A DNA stretch of 64,000 nt from Lasioglossum baleicum. Its lineage: Eukaryota > Arthropoda > Insecta > Hymenoptera > Halictidae. The DNA is taken from NCBI RefSeq assembly GCF_051020765.1, contig NC_134944.1, forward strand, positions 1,488,001 to 1,552,000. The letters are read 5' to 3'. Numbering within the stretch: position 1 is the stretch's first letter; every line of letters starts with the position of its first letter. The translations under genes were made by a program, and so were the position numbers. Positions 23,705 through 35,730 of the stretch are shown piece after piece. Below the pieces are notes generated by a model. The model made no database searches. It was given only the letters and a program-made list of their open reading frames with translations, and was not told the DNA's origin.

Positions 23705-23738
<34 letters not shown>
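23705..23738. repeat. GT microsatellite in Helentron
   Basis: About 15 consecutive TG dinucleotides. The equivalent tract in copy 2 (about 41666-41690) is shorter and interrupted. Confidence 0.9.
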
Positions 23739-23741
<3 letters not shown>

Positions 23742-24016
23742 ATGGCCGTTTCTATGTAATCAAATTTTTCGTTAACGTTTTCAGAAAAAGTAACAACGCG
23801 ATCTGGATGATGAATGATGCAATCGATGTGCCCCGCTATAACTTAGAGCTGATTAGATTTTGGTCCATTTTGGTCAAGTAGTTTTTTAGTTTTTTTAGTT
23901 TTTTTCGAAAGAAGTTCATTCAACAATGCAATTTATACGAGAGAACGGAAAGTTTCCACCGTAGAAACAAACGTAATTACACAAAAAATTTTTTTTCGAT
24001 TTTTTAAAATTTTAAA

Positions 24017-24571
24017 TTGAAAATTAATATAAACTATATGATAACTATTACTAACATTGATGTTGAAAACGGATTGGTTAATGGAGCACACACATGCGGA
24101 ATATTAAAATTTATTACTTTTCAAGAAAATACTAAAATTCCGTCTATATTGTGGTTAGATTTTCAATTGGCCAGAGTAGGAGTGAAAGTAAGAACTCGTT
24201 ATCGTAATTATATGAAAAATGCAAATATTGATCAAAATTTAACACCAATAATAAAAATATCACATCAAGTAAATATGTCGAGTGAGGAAAAATATCAAAT
24301 CACACGTAGTCAATTTCCAGTGGTTACTGCTGAAGCGATTACGATTCATAAAAGTGAGGGACAAACATACGAGAAAGTATGTTTGGATTTTAAAAAATCA
24401 GAAAGGCGAACTTTACAAATGTTGTATGTAGCACTGAGCAGAGTTTCAAAATTGAGCGCGGTTTATATACATATTTTGGGACAATTTAAATTAACAGTAT
24501 CGAAGAAAACCAAGATCAATACTGCAAACCCGGATAATGATGAGTTGTATCGTTTGCGAAAAACTAATTAA
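24017..24571 (+). pseudogene. Helitron PIF1-like helicase C-terminal remnant
   Basis: The 184-residue open frame matches the last part of the PIF1-type SF1B helicase that Helitrons encode to unwind DNA during rolling-circle transposition. Residues 16-32 (IDVENGLVNG...GILKF) and 107-117 (AITIHKSEGQT) resemble late helicase motifs. Residues 137-143 (YVALSRV) are the arginine-finger motif VI. Family members read KSQGQT where this copy has KSEGQT, a change likely to harm activity. The Walker A and B motifs and the whole Rep HUH nuclease are absent, so this is a fragment and not a complete gene. The first Met is simply the first in frame and is not a natural start. It lies inside Helentron copy 1. 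The family is confident; expression is unlikely. Confidence 0.85.
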
Positions 24572-24895
24572 GACAATTTATTTTGCAACATTAGTATGCT
24601 ATAACAAGGAACCAAGCGAGCAACGAGCCTACGATGTTGGTTTAATGCGACGCCATATAGCAAACATTTTGATAAGTAGAAAACTATTGAATTTCCCTGA
24701 AAACGTATAATCTACTTAAAATGTACACTTAATAATGATAATAATATACTACAACTAACTAATCGGGAAGTTCTTTATATATAAATAACATCCGTACCAC
24801 TAACCCTCTCGCGAGCTCGCAAAGCGAGCGAGCTACAACAACCCTACTTGCGAAGCTCGCGAAGCGAGCGAGCAACAACACCCCTCTAGTTTTAA

Positions 24896-25210
24896 TTGTT
24901 TTCAACTTGAAATTTCCCTCATTTTTAACTTAAAATTTCCCTCATTTTGAACTTGAAATTTCCCTCATTTTGAACTTGAAATTTCCCTTATTTTGAACTT
25001 GAAATTTCCGTCAATTTAAACTTGAAATTTCACTCAATTTTTCGAGTAACACATCTGAAATATTGAATCCGCCGTTGTTTTCTGATATTTTCAAGTCAGA
25101 TCTATAATCAGCGACCCGAAAACCCTTGGAACACCAATTACCCACAAAATTCGAGTATGTCTTCGATTTTTGTCCACGTTCTAGCGATTCCGAACCACTG
25201 TGGTGACACG
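24896..25210 (-). repeat. Minisatellite and composite-repeat flank
   Basis: Minus-strand minisatellite units (24900-25040) join a flank ending near CGATTCCGAACCACTG (25186-25201), the inverted counterpart of the flank at 7020. It lies directly against the 3' end of Helentron copy 1, opposite similar sequence at 23140-23545, so the Helentron is probably inserted in a composite repeat. Confidence 0.7.
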
Positions 25211-25749
25211 GTATATCGACTGAGAGAGGGTGGACTGTGCGCCCCGACTGATTTGCGCGGCTGCGCAAATCTGGGGCTCGACCTGCAACTTCAGTATACC
25301 CGCTGGCCTAGTCGTACATTCGTACCCCTCGTGGCTCGTTTCGTACCCTTAGCAGTGTCCACCCCCGGTACCAATATAAACCGTACAAGGGTACGGTACC
25401 CTTATACTCGTACCCTTATACTCGTTCCCTTACTTCCAGTGCCAGTTCTCAGTGGTCCACGCACAGCGGGCTTACGCCGACGCTAACGTCGACGCCGACG
25501 CTCAGCGTCGCTGCCTCCACCCCCACCCTTAACTCCACCTCCTCCTCTTCACCCTTCCCTTGCTCTTTCCACTTTCTCTCAGTTTGGACATTCACTGGCG
25601 CGCACACTGACTCGCTCGTCCGTTCGTTCGTTCGTTCGTTCACCGTGGAAAATCTACCGCGATAAAAACATGTCGATGACAGGCGCCGTGCAGGGTGCAC
25701 TGATTCGTCGGCACCGGCCCGTCGCGAGACTGCATTCTGCGATAGTGGA
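25211..25749. other. GC-richer stretch, no gene seen
   Basis: Contains a run of CGTACCC-type words (about 25310-25440), a GACGCCGACGC tract and (GTTC)n at 25617-25640. The composition differs from the surroundings. A promoter or untranslated exon is possible but nothing specific supports it. Confidence 0.35.
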
Positions 25750-27400
25750 ATCCGCCGCCTAATAAACTGCGAAACAACATTATTCAAGTTATTCTACATT
25801 GCTCAAGAAATACGACGAGATCCAGTATTGTTACTGTTACTCTTGTTGTGGTGAAAGAGACAATTTTGTGACATTTTGTAAGACAGGAATCCGCCGCGGA
25901 ATGAACCCCGAGACAATATTTTGTGATACAGGAAAATCCGCCGTGGAATAAGCTTCAAAACAACATTTTGTAAGACAGAAATCCGCCGCGAAATGAACCG
26001 CGAGACAACATTTTGTGATACAGGAAAATCCGCCACGGAATAAACTACTGCGAGGGACAGTATTTTGTGATACAGGAAGATCCACCGCGTAATAAACTGC
26101 AAAACAACATTTTGTGATACAGGAAAATCCATCGCGGAATAAACTGCGAGACAACAGTCTGTGAGACAACATTATTGAACATTATTCCAGAAATGCAACG
26201 GGCTGTATTGCCGTTACTGTTACAGTGGTGACACATTGCTAGTGTAGAGTGGACGATGACAGTGAATGCAAAGAGACAACATTCTGCGACACTGGAATCC
26301 GTCGCGGAATAAACTGCGAGGGACAACATTTTGTGAGACAACGTTATTCAAGTTGTTAATCTTCATTCAAGAAATACAACGAGCTGCTTTGTCGTTACTG
26401 TTACAGTGGTGACACATTGCTAGTGTAGAGTGGACGATGACAGTTAATGCGAAGAGACAACATTCTGCGACACTGGAATCCGTCGCGGAATAAACTGCGC
26501 GGGACAGCATTTTGTGAGACAACATTATTCAAGTTGTTAATCTTCATTCAAGAAATACAACGAGCTACGTTGTCGTTACTGTTACTGTTATTGTGGTGAC
26601 ACTGCTAGCGCACAGTGGACGATGACAGTGAATGCGAAGAGACAACATTCTGCGATACAGGAATAAACCGCGGAACAACGCAACATTTTGTGATACAAAA
26701 ATCCAGCAAGATTGTTCAACAAATACAACGAGTTCCATTGCCGTTACTGGTTACTTGGACAACATTTTCAGTTGCGGGAGTCCACCGCGGAATAAACTAC
26801 GAGACTACGTTCTGCGACACAGCATTATTCAACATTGTTCAACATTGTTCAACAGATACAACGAGCTCCGTTACTGTTACTGTTACACACTGTGGTGACA
26901 CACTGCTAGTGTACGGTGAACGACGTGACGCAAAGCGAGAGACTACATTCTGCGATACAGTAATCCGTCGTGGACTAACCTGCGACACAACAGTTTGTGA
27001 TACAGTAAAATCCACCGCGAAATAGACTGCGAGACAACATTTTGTGACAGAGCAAAATTCACCGCGGGATAAACTGCGAGACAACATTTTGTGATACAGG
27101 AAAATCCACCGTGGAATAAACTGCGAGACAACATTCGGCGATTCAGGAATTCACCAAAGAATAAACTGCAAAACAACATTTTGTGATACGGGAAAATCTA
27201 CCGTGGAATAAATTGCAAAACAACATTCTGCGATTCAGGAATCCATCAAAGAATAAACTGCGACACAACATTATTTAACGTTATTGAAGAAATACAACGC
27301 GCTCCAGTATCGTTACTGTTACTGTTACAGTGCGGACACACTGCTAGTGCACAGTGGACGATGTAACGCAAAGAGTACGCGAGTACCGTACTTCCTTCAA
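25750..27400 (+). repeat. Satellite: ~47-bp units with ~180-bp higher-order repeats
   Basis: About 20 units containing ACAACATTTTGTGATACAGG, AATCCRCCGCGGAATAAAC and TGCGAGAC are interleaved with a block containing AAATACAACGAGCT, GTTACTGTTAC and GCTAGTGTAGAGTGGACGAT. The block recurs at about 26190, 26370, 26550, 26720, 26850 and 27290; near 26200-26680 the full period is ~180 bp. Open frames through it on both strands are repeat artefacts. Confidence 0.85.
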
Positions 27401-28367
27401 GGGACTCCCTGCAACACTTTGGAATACTCTGCGTGTCGGAACCATATTCGCACGTGCGATTGTACCTTCTTTCTCTCTGACCTCCTATCTACCGCCTTTC
27501 TTTCTGTCTCTCTCTCCCTTTCTGCTGGATAGTCGCAGTGCACCGGATGATCCGGCTCTCCTTCGAGTTCGGTGCGAACCGATGATCGTGGGTGATGTGA
27601 GATTGTGAACGCGTGTCAGTGATTCCGTCGAAAAGGATTGACGCTTCGCCAGTGGAAGAATCGTTACAGTGTCGTTGCCAGCAGTGACTTCTGGATTCGC
27701 AGTTCACGGTTCACGATTTACAACGATTCACGGTTCAAGGATCACGATTTACGACGATCCGCAGTTCACGGTTCACGATTTGTACGGCATTTCGCGGTCG
27801 AATCGGCGCGTCCTTCTGGCACCGCACAACAGCTACGGTTCCTCATTGCAGCGAGCTGTTTATGTGATGAAAGTGGTTTAATGGTTGATCCGCTAAAACT
27901 CTTCTGGGTTATCACCAACAGCACTTACCTAGGTAGGTGGAGAAACCATCGTGATGTACGATATTGACGCATACTTGTCGCGATACAGCCTTGTTGAACG
28001 GTCACGTGTCACGGTTTTAGGCGTATTCCTGCAGGATTAGGTGGAAACACGGTGTGCCTTTTTAGTCTGAGCACAAGAAACAACTACTACCCGTCGCGTC
28101 GCGTCGGAGTTGTTGAGTTTTCATGTCACGATCTCGGGTTCGGTCGCCGGAAAATGGTCCGGGACTTTTCGAGCCATTTGGGAGATAAGATCGTGTCGTA
28201 ATTAACGAGCTTGTTCTTCGCCGATTTTCCGCGCTTTTAATAAAATCTGAACTCCAGGCTATGTAGCTTGCAATCTGTATAGTGCCACTCCAGAGGAAAC
28301 GAATCAACGTTCTTCGCGACGAGATTGTAAGATACAATCTCTCTGTAGAGAAGATATAATGTATCCA
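27401..28367. other. GC-richer stretch, no gene seen
   Basis: Has a short direct-repeat tract of TTCACGGTTCACGATTTA words (about 27700-27790). A possible splice donor (AGGTAGGT, near 27931) is not enough to call an exon. No recognised protein. Confidence 0.4.
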
Positions 28368-28530
28368 CTATGCACTTTGAGTATTTCTCATGCTTTTCTG
28401 GAATTATGCAATTTTCATACGAGGCCGAAGATATATGCGCTTTGAGTACTTCTCATACTTTTCTGGAAGTAGGCAATTTTCATATGAGGCCGTCGATACA
28501 TGCGCTTTGAGTATTTCTCAAGCCGTTTTT
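28368..28530. repeat. Three ~65-bp tandem units
   Basis: TGCRCTTTGAGTAYTTCTCA occurs at about 28370, 28436 and 28501, with GCAATTTTCATAYGAGGCCG between. Non-coding. Confidence 0.7.
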
Positions 28531-28589
28531 CCTCGGCGACCGTTCAGCATTTTCCTCGCAGCATACACGAAAAAATTCGGTTTTCAGTG

Positions 28590-29160
28590 TTTTTTTTTTG
28601 GACAATGATCTCCATCAAGAAAAATTCTCAAAAAAATTGTGACGTATTTTGGATCCTAAAGTGCATTTTACGGAATTTTTTCAGATTTTTCTGTTGCGGG
28701 AGATCATTGTGAAAAACAATAAAAGCCGAATTTTCTCGACGTTGCTGCTGTGAAGAGTGACAAAGTTACACTTGTTGCTTTTCCATTTCTTACGATCACA
28801 GTTTGCAACAGAAAAATCTGAAAAAATTCCGTACAATGCACTTTAGGATCCAAAATACGTCACATATTTCCGAATTTTTCTTGTTAGAGTGCATTGTCCA
28901 AAAAAAAAAAACACTAAAAACCGAATCTTTCTCGACGTTTCTGCTGTAGGAAGTGACAAAGATACACTAGTTGGTTTTCCATTTTTTTTGTGGGAGATCA
29001 TCGTCAAAAAACAATAAAAACCGAATTATTTCAATGTTTCTGCCGCGAGGACGAAATTTACACTTGTTGGTTTTTCATTTTTCACGACCACAGAGTGCAA
29101 CAGAAATATCCGAAAAAATTCTCTAAAATGCGCCTTGTGTTCGTAAAATGTGTACGTAAA
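28590..29160. repeat. Dispersed repeat A, inverted pair plus fragment
   Basis: A forward copy (about 28600-28700, GTGACGTATTTTGGATCC) is followed by an inverted copy (about 28795-28900, GGATCCAAAATACGTCAC) and a further partial copy to 29160. This makes a palindrome of ~300 bp. Same family as 1-330. Confidence 0.75.
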
Positions 29161-29545
29161 ATGGCGTAAACGATGAGATTCTCGTTAGGTTGTTTATCCG
29201 CCGAAAACAGGACACTCGTTGAACATGAACCGACGCGACGCAAGTGGAATCCGTAGTTCCCGCGTGTGGCATCGATCGACGTCCCGACGTTATTTTGAAA
29301 AGGCGCTGGGTGTATACATTGTACGTGTACAACGACACCTCGGCCGGCTAGCTTCGGTGTACGCGCACAATTGGGATATCGTTCCATTCAACCGACGGAA
29401 AATCAATTCTGCTTGGTAATTACGATGCACGCCGCCGGCGAAGGCACTGCCATACATTTTGAGTGTACGTTGTAGATGTGCAGGCCTTTGATTTTCGTTG
29501 CTTTGCTTGTCGTTCGCTATACAGTTTTCCCTCGCATAGTGTTAC
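29161..29545. other. No gene seen
   Basis: Unique-looking sequence with overlapping short open frames and no recognised domain. Confidence 0.4.
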
Positions 29546-29549
29546 CATC

Positions 29550-30465
29550 TCAATTTTACGCTTCCGGATTTTTTTAAAAATTCATTTCGCAACCGAAAAT
29601 TATGAGATAATTCACTGTTATGTATGCCATTCAGTAGAATGTTCAGGAATTTTTTCGTAATTTTGTGTTCAGCAGAACAGTAGAAATAAAGCATAGTGTA
29701 CCCCAGATAGCGATGTCCGGGGTCCTATCACAATGTTATGCTTCCGGATTTTTTTAAAAATTCATTTCGCAACCAAAAATTCTGAGATAATTCACTGTTA
29801 TGTATGCCATTCAGTAGAATGTTCAGGAATTTTTTCGTAATTTTGTGTCCAGCAGAACAGTAGAAATAAAGCATAGTGTAACGTAGATAGCGATGTCAGG
29901 GGTCCTATCACAATGTTATGCTTCCGGTTTTTTTAAAAAATCGAGTATGCAGCCAAAAATTCTGAAATAATTCACTGTTGTGCGCGCCACTAGCAGCATG
30001 TTCATGAATTTTTCATAATTTTTTGTTCAGCAAAACAGAAGAGATATAGCATAATTCATGTGTAGTTTAACTCGGATAATGAGGTTGAGGATTCTATCTC
30101 AATTTTACGCTTCCGGATTTTTTTAAAAATTCATTTCGCAACCGAAAATTCGGAAAAAATTCACTGTAATGTATGCCATTAAGTAGAACGTTCATGAATT
30201 TTTTCGTAATTTGTCGCTGAGCAGAATCGAAGAAACAGAGAATTATTCGCGTGTAGTCTAACCCAGGTAGCGAGGTTGGGGATCCTATCGCAATCTCATG
30301 CTTAGTGATTTTTTTCAAAATCGACGCTGCGACCGAAAATTCTGAAATAATTCACTGTTGTTCGTTCCCCCTTGTATAATGATCATGAATTTTTTCGTCA
30401 CTTTTTCTTGAGCAGAACGGAAGAAATGAAGCATAGTGTAACCCAGATAGTGAGGTAGGTTTCTT
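29550..30465. repeat. ~185-bp satellite, five units
   Basis: Units start near 29551, 29734, 29919, 30105 and 30294 with TTTACGCTTCCGGATTTTTT or a variant. Each holds AATAATTCACTG or AGATAATTCACTG and AATTTTTTCGTAATTTT. The first two are nearly identical; the last is most diverged. Confidence 0.85.
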
Positions 30466-30689
30466 AAACGAGAATTTCGAGATTTAATTTGACGATGCAG
30501 CGATAAAAGTGCACTTCTCGTAAACAGAATGGGCTAGATACTCGGTTTATCGCGGTGTCTTTCAAGTAGCTGAAAGATATATGGCATGCTTAAGCAACGA
30601 AGTGGGTTGTTGTGTATCGAGTCCGTTGCCTAAGTGGCGTCTTCATCGAAGCTGATCTTCAGTCTGAAACTGAATTTCATTTTATCAAC
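30466..30689. other. No gene seen
   Basis: Short unique-looking stretch between two tandem arrays; a CTCTCTCTCTCT tract follows at 30714. Confidence 0.4.
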
Positions 30690-30769
30690 TACCGTGGAAA
30701 TATTTAGTGCAACTCTCTCTCTCTCTCAAATTTAAGTATCATCGACAGAAGATAAAATAGAAAATCAAC

Positions 30770-31030
30770 AAGCATTAGCATTTATTTCTCAGTAATTCTG
30801 AAAGTAAAGAATTTGTCAGTAAAATTCTAAAAATAAAGAATCTTTATTTGTCAGTAAAATTCTAAATATAAAGAATCTTTATTTCTCGGTAATTCTGAAA
30901 ATAAAGAATCTGTATTTCTCAGCGTAATTTTGAAAATAAAGGATTTTTATTTCTCAGTGTAATTTTAAAAATAAATGATCTTTATTTCTCAGTATAATTT
31001 TGAAAATAAAGGATCCTTATTTCTCGGTAA
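30770..31030. repeat. ~36-bp tandem repeat
   Basis: Six or seven units of the type AAAATAAAGAATCTTTATTT plus CTCAGTRTAATTTT. Each contains the short palindrome AAATAAAGAATCTTTATTT. Confidence 0.8.
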
Positions 31031-32159
31031 GTTTCGTTTTCGTAAAACAATGGACGAGAAATCTATATTTAAATAGAGGTATTCGCAGACTAACTATTAC
31101 AAAGAAATCTCCCGCAGTGCTTCACGCATTTAAAGTAGCTCATTAAGAAACTTATTTGATAGCGTCCGATATTAAATGCTGGCTTATTACGAAAGAAGTA
31201 GACACGCTTTGAAGATTTTATAAGAAGAAAGTACTGTTGAAGTAATTCAAATTAGATTTTGATTTGGTCGATACTAGTCATTATAGACTGCGGATGTTGC
31301 TGCAATTTTCACTTTTTACCTTTGGAGATCCGAAACAAATAAAAATTGTGCTGCATTCTGTTGAATTTAATCGTCCAGCACTTTTTGAACATTTTTATAA
31401 GCCATAAATGCATAATGACCCGCAGTCCATAAGCCATTAAACCATTTGAATATCCAAATAACAAATAACTTGTTATTTAAATTTTTATTTAAATAATTAT
31501 TTATTTATTGCCCAACACTGGTAACTAATAAGCGAATAAATATTGAATGGGGATCGAGTTCAAAATGGAATTGAGTTGCTTCGAACTTCATGGTTGCCAT
31601 GCGAACCATTTTGAAAAAATGTGCAGTAATGCTCTCGCAGCGCAACGTGGCGATAAATCGACGTGAAATGCTCTCCGAAGATCCGTTGGACGACTTTCAA
31701 ACGGCGAGATAAATCATTCATATGTTCACGTTTGTCCGGATACGAGTGGGACAACGATCTCGAGGAGGGATCAGTTTGTTGGTCGGTCGATCCATTTTTC
31801 CTTTCCGGCACTCGTATTCCTCGCGATAGCTACGGGATCGTTCACGTGTTTGCGACCGTATATGTAAATATTGTATCTATAACAACGCTGCTATAGTACA
31901 TACATAGTATACTACCTTTGAAACTTTCGAACGGTGCAAAATCTTCTCCTGTATTCTTCGTTCGCACATTTTTATGTATATATTTGTAGACAATTTTCAT
32001 TGGACAGCTTATTCTGGATTGGAAAGTAGTCCAGCGGCTCCCACGACATTTCTTATTGAAACCGTGTGCGAAACAAAATCGTGGGGAAATTCAAATACAA
32101 ATTAATTTTTTTAAATTAAGAGAAATTCTTCTGATAAATTTGATCTAAGTGAACTTTGT
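31031..32159. other. No gene seen apart from one MITE
   Basis: AT-rich; holds the MITE at 31284-31427. Other open frames are short and unrecognised. Confidence 0.4.
31284..31427. mobile_element. TAGACTGCGGAT-family MITE
   Basis: Left end TAGACTGCGGATGTTGCTGC, right end on the minus strand GGACTGCGGGTCATTATGCA. The ~145-bp copy has no coding capacity. Confidence 0.65.
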
Positions 32160-33150
32160 AGAAAATTAATTTAAGATTTAAATTGTGGGAAATTTCAAGT
32201 TTAAATAGAGGGAAATTTTTAAGTTTTGAATTGACAGAAAATTTCAAGTTTAAACTGAGGGAAATTCAAATACAAATTAATTTTTTTAAATTAAGAGAAA
32301 TTCTTCTGATAAATTTGATCTAAGTGAACTTTGTAGAAAATTAATTTAAGATTGAAATTGTGGGAAATTTCAAGTTTAAATAGAGGGAAATTTTTAAGTT
32401 TTGAATTGAGAGAAAATTTAAAGTTTAAACTGAGGGAAATTTTTAAGTTTTGAATTGAGAGAAAATTTAAAGTTTAAACTGAGGGAAATTCAAATACAAA
32501 TTAATTTTTTTAAATTAAGAGAAATTCTTCTGATAAATTTAATCTAAGTGAACTTTGTAGAAAATTAAGTTAAGATTTAAATTGTGGGAAATTTCAAGTT
32601 TAAATTGAAGGAAATTTTTAAGTTTTGAATTGAGAGAAAATTTCAAGTTTAAACTGAGGGAAATTCAAATACAAATTAATTTTTTTAAATTAAGAGAAAT
32701 TCTTCTGATAAATTTGATCTAAGTGAACTTTGTAGAAAATTAATTTAAGATTTCAATTGTGGGAAATTTCAAGTTTAAATTGAAGGAAATTTTTAAGTTT
32801 TGAATTGAGAGAAAATTTCAAGTTTAAACTGAGGGAAATTCAAATACAAATTAATTTTTTTGAATTAAGAGAAATTCTTCTGGTCTAAGTGAACTTTGTA
32901 GAAAATTAATTTAAGATATAAAATGAGGAAATTTCAAGTTTAAATAGAGGGAAATTTTTAAGTTTTGAATTGAGAGAAAATTTCAAGTTTAAACTGAGGG
33001 AAATTCAAATACAAATTAATTTTTTTAAATTAAGAGGAATTCTTCTGATAAAGTTGATCTAAGTGAACTTTGTAGAAAATTAATTTAAGATTTAAATTGT
33101 GGGAAATTTCAAGTTTAAATTGAAGGAAATGTCACGTTTAAATTGAAGGA
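32160..33150 (+). repeat. Minisatellite with ~180-bp higher-order repeat
   Basis: Minisatellite units alternate with a conserved spacer containing AGAGAAATTCTTCTGATAAA and CTAAGTGAACTTTGTAGAAA. The spacer recurs about six times, giving a higher-order period of roughly 180 bp. Confidence 0.85.
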
Positions 33151-33420
33151 AATTATAAAGAGTGATCATTGGTCACGAAGAGTTTTAATTTCCCGATAAG
33201 TAGCCAGCGGATTCTATGCATTTACAAGAAAAACGAGGTGCAATTTGAAATAGTAAAAACATCAGATGAATTGAAAAATACTGTTTCATTATTTTCAACC
33301 TGTGAAACGTATCGAGAAAGAAAATAAATGTCTATTTCATTCCAGTTTGTTGTAATTCGGGTAGACAATTTTGATTTTGCATCAAGTTCCACTGTCTACT
33401 GCGCTGTATAGGTATATTCT
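33150..33420. repeat. Conserved minisatellite flank
   Basis: Beyond the array the sequence reads GTGATCATTGGTCACGAAGA, then GATAAGTAGCCAGCGGATTC. The same flank, inverted, abuts arrays at about 44150-44230 and 54185-54310, and a related one is at 49960-50120. Confidence 0.7.
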
Positions 33421-33439
33421 AGTATTAAATATAATGTCA

Positions 33440-34320
33440 TAATATCATTTGTTTTTCAATTCTTTAACTATGTTCCGCCAATTCGATCATCTTGAAACTT
33501 TCAGATATATTAGATAGCTGACAGAACACTGTTCTTGAATTTTCTGGTAAGTCTTACTCAAAGGGTTGCTTGCACAAACCCCCACCCCTAAGAAAATAAA
33601 TATTTCTTTCCTACCCTTCATGATATGCTCACAATTCTGAAAAAATATATGAAATGCAAGAGGCAAGTTCGAGTACTTCCGTTATTTTTTCATCTTAATA
33701 TCTTGATTAACAACTGAGAAAAAAAATTGATAAAGTTTAGCCTGTTTACCCTCATATTACCCTTAAATAAGGGGTTAGCGACTTCATATTTTCGGGGGAT
33801 TATCTTTCAACCTAGAAGCATTGTTTTGCACACGGTTTTAATAAAAAATGTCGTGTGCCATGCTTATCCTGCTAGATCTCTACTAATATCTCTGCGTTCG
33901 TCCAACGCGTTCCAGTAGCGACAAACGTTTTGACTGTGACACTCGAGCCAATAATCTAGCTACTTTGATCTCGATGCCTGCAGTCAACGTTCACAGTAAA
34001 CACTGAGCGATTCCGCCCATGAATGTCCAGTTTCTCGTCGTCTAGTCTCTGCAGAACACAAGGTTCGCACGCACTGCCTCTAATTGTAAGTGAAATTCTT
34101 GTATCCAGTATCGATCGAGAGAAATTCGCTATTTCTACGAGGCCGAACAATCGATTCTGCTTCTCCTCAATAATATCAGGACGTCAAGGGAGTAGACTCC
34201 TTTTTCCAGGATTGCAAGGGTGCGGGATTCGGGTTCTCATTTCTCGATTATACAAAATTGGGGGGTTTCGCGGTACATAGTCAAAAACGCTAGATAAAAG
34301 ATCGATCTAGGACGCAATGA
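33440..34320. repeat. Dispersed repeat shared with 48230-48757
   Basis: Blocks match 48230-48480: AAAGTTTAGCCTGTTTACCC (near 33734), GCGACTTCA (33777), CCAGGATTGCAAGGGTGCGG (near 34206) and GCTAGATAAAAGATCGATCT (34289). No coding capacity is recognised. Confidence 0.65.
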
Positions 34321-35079
34321 AGAGGTTCACGAATAAAATACTTTTATTCCTATAGTAACGTATAAGTATCATGATTATACATGTTAAGTTTAAAGTGTCT
34401 TTGATAACATAAACAATACTCGTGAAACATTTCGTAGTAACATCGGCTAAATGAATGTCACAAAAGTATTCGAACGATGAATTATTATGGACATTGTAAT
34501 AATGTTTTCAAATGTAACAAAGTTATTAGAGGGAAAAGTCCATTTTTATTTTACTTCTGCTTCCCACGATCAATACAGAACATTTTTAATTTGCACAAAG
34601 ATCCGCCGTCTAACAATTACATATCGAAAGTTGTCCATGTTTCTCAATTTCGAGGAATTTATCGATATACCTATGCAGGTTTCCTCGATAGAGAATGTCT
34701 TTGAAATGTTAGCAATTGAATTTGCTGGCAACTAGTAACTTGTTCGATCGCCTTTTCGCAGTGGCATCGTTCCCGAGTTTCGTCCCTTGCGAATTAAAAG
34801 CTTTTATCAAGGGTATATTCCTTCAGGGCTTATTCCTTCTACTATATGTTCCCCCGGAATTCCCTCAGATTTGCATAGATTTTCGCCGCGTCTTGTACGT
34901 AATCGCGATAAGAATTAGGGTACGAAGCATTATTTCAATTCGATGAAGTTATATGTATGTTATATACATGGCGACGGGACGAGACGAGAGGAAGAAATTA
35001 CCGTAGAAGTTTTTTAACCACTCGATAAATGAAAAACCTCAAAAAAAAAATCGGAAAAATGCAGATTTCCCGAAAATAA
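34321..35079. other. No gene seen
   Basis: AT-rich with short overlapping open frames. AAGATCCGCCGTCTAACAAT near 34598 resembles the TAGACTGCGGAT MITE end. Confidence 0.4.
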
Positions 35080-35250
35080 GAAAAGATACTGTTCTACTGT
35101 TTACTTCCGTGTTAAAGTATTATAACGGGCAGTGTCAACAATTTCTTTCAGATTTATTGTTGCAGAAGATCACCTTGAAAAACAATAAAAATGGAATTTT
35201 TCCGACGTTTTTCCTTCTCACAGCAGTTTTAATTGAAGGAAATTTCAAGT
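35080..35250. repeat. Dispersed repeat A fragment
   Basis: TTTATTGTTGCAGAAGATCA, GAAAAACAATAAAA and CGACGTTTTTCC match 28690-28750. The preceding ACTGTTCTACTGTTTACTT matches, inverted, near 63740. Confidence 0.6.
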
Positions 35251-35730
35251 TCAAAATAATTTTTTAAAATTTGGATATATAGAGAATATACATATTAGAT
35301 ACTGATATATTTAAGAATGTAAATTATGGAATATTTCAAGTTTAAATAGAGGGAGGTATCAGTTTAAATTGAGGGAAATTTCAAGTTGAAAATGAGGGAA
35401 GTTTCAAGTTTAAATTGAGGGAAATTTCAAGTTTAAATAGAGGGAGGTATCAGTTTAAATTGAGGGAAATTTCAAGTTGAAAATGAGGGAAGTTTCAAGT
35501 TTAAATTCAGGGAAATTTCAAGTTTAAATAGAGGGAAGTTTCAAGTTTAAATTGAAGGAAATTTCAAGTTTAAAATGAGGGAAGTTTCAAGTTTAAATTC
35601 AGGGAAATTTCAAGTTTAAATTGAAGAAAATTTCAAGGTTTGAATTAAGGAGAATTTCGAGATGAAGTTTGGGGAGGTCTGAAGTTTTGAATTGAGAGAA
35701 ATTTGAAGTTTTTAATTCAGGGAAACAAAC
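35225..35730 (+). repeat. TTTCAAGTTTAAATTGAGGG minisatellite
   Basis: About 20 units. An ~85-bp block with AGAGGGAGGTATCAGTTTAA is duplicated in tandem. Confidence 0.85.

Larger units (their letters stand above)
23580..24889 (+). mobile_element. Helentron-type Helitron, copy 1
   Basis: Starts with AACTTCCCGATT (23582-23593) and has the complement AATCGGGAAGTT (24761-24772) about 120 bp before the 3' end: the subterminal inverted repeats of Helentrons. The 5' arm also forms its own hairpin (AACTTCCC with GGGAAGTT, 23582-23606). The 3' end is CTAG (24886-24889), preceded by two GC-rich hairpins, GCTCGC-AAA-GCGAGC (24815-24829) and GCTCGC-GAA-GCGAGC (24855-24869). Inside are a GT microsatellite (about 23705-23738) and a helicase remnant. 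The Rep nuclease part is missing, so it is internally deleted. T-rich flanks fit Helentron target preference. Confidence 0.8.

Noticed and set aside
26615..27025. 136-residue open frame with repeated CDT-rich motifs
   Set aside because: It lies wholly inside the 47-bp satellite. Equivalent open frames exist on the other strand and in other units, so its repeats come from the DNA array and not from a protein.
27638..27967. Possible 5' exon with a splice donor near 27931
   Set aside because: GC-rich composition and one donor-like site only. No acceptor, no conserved protein and a low-complexity TTCACGG tract inside.
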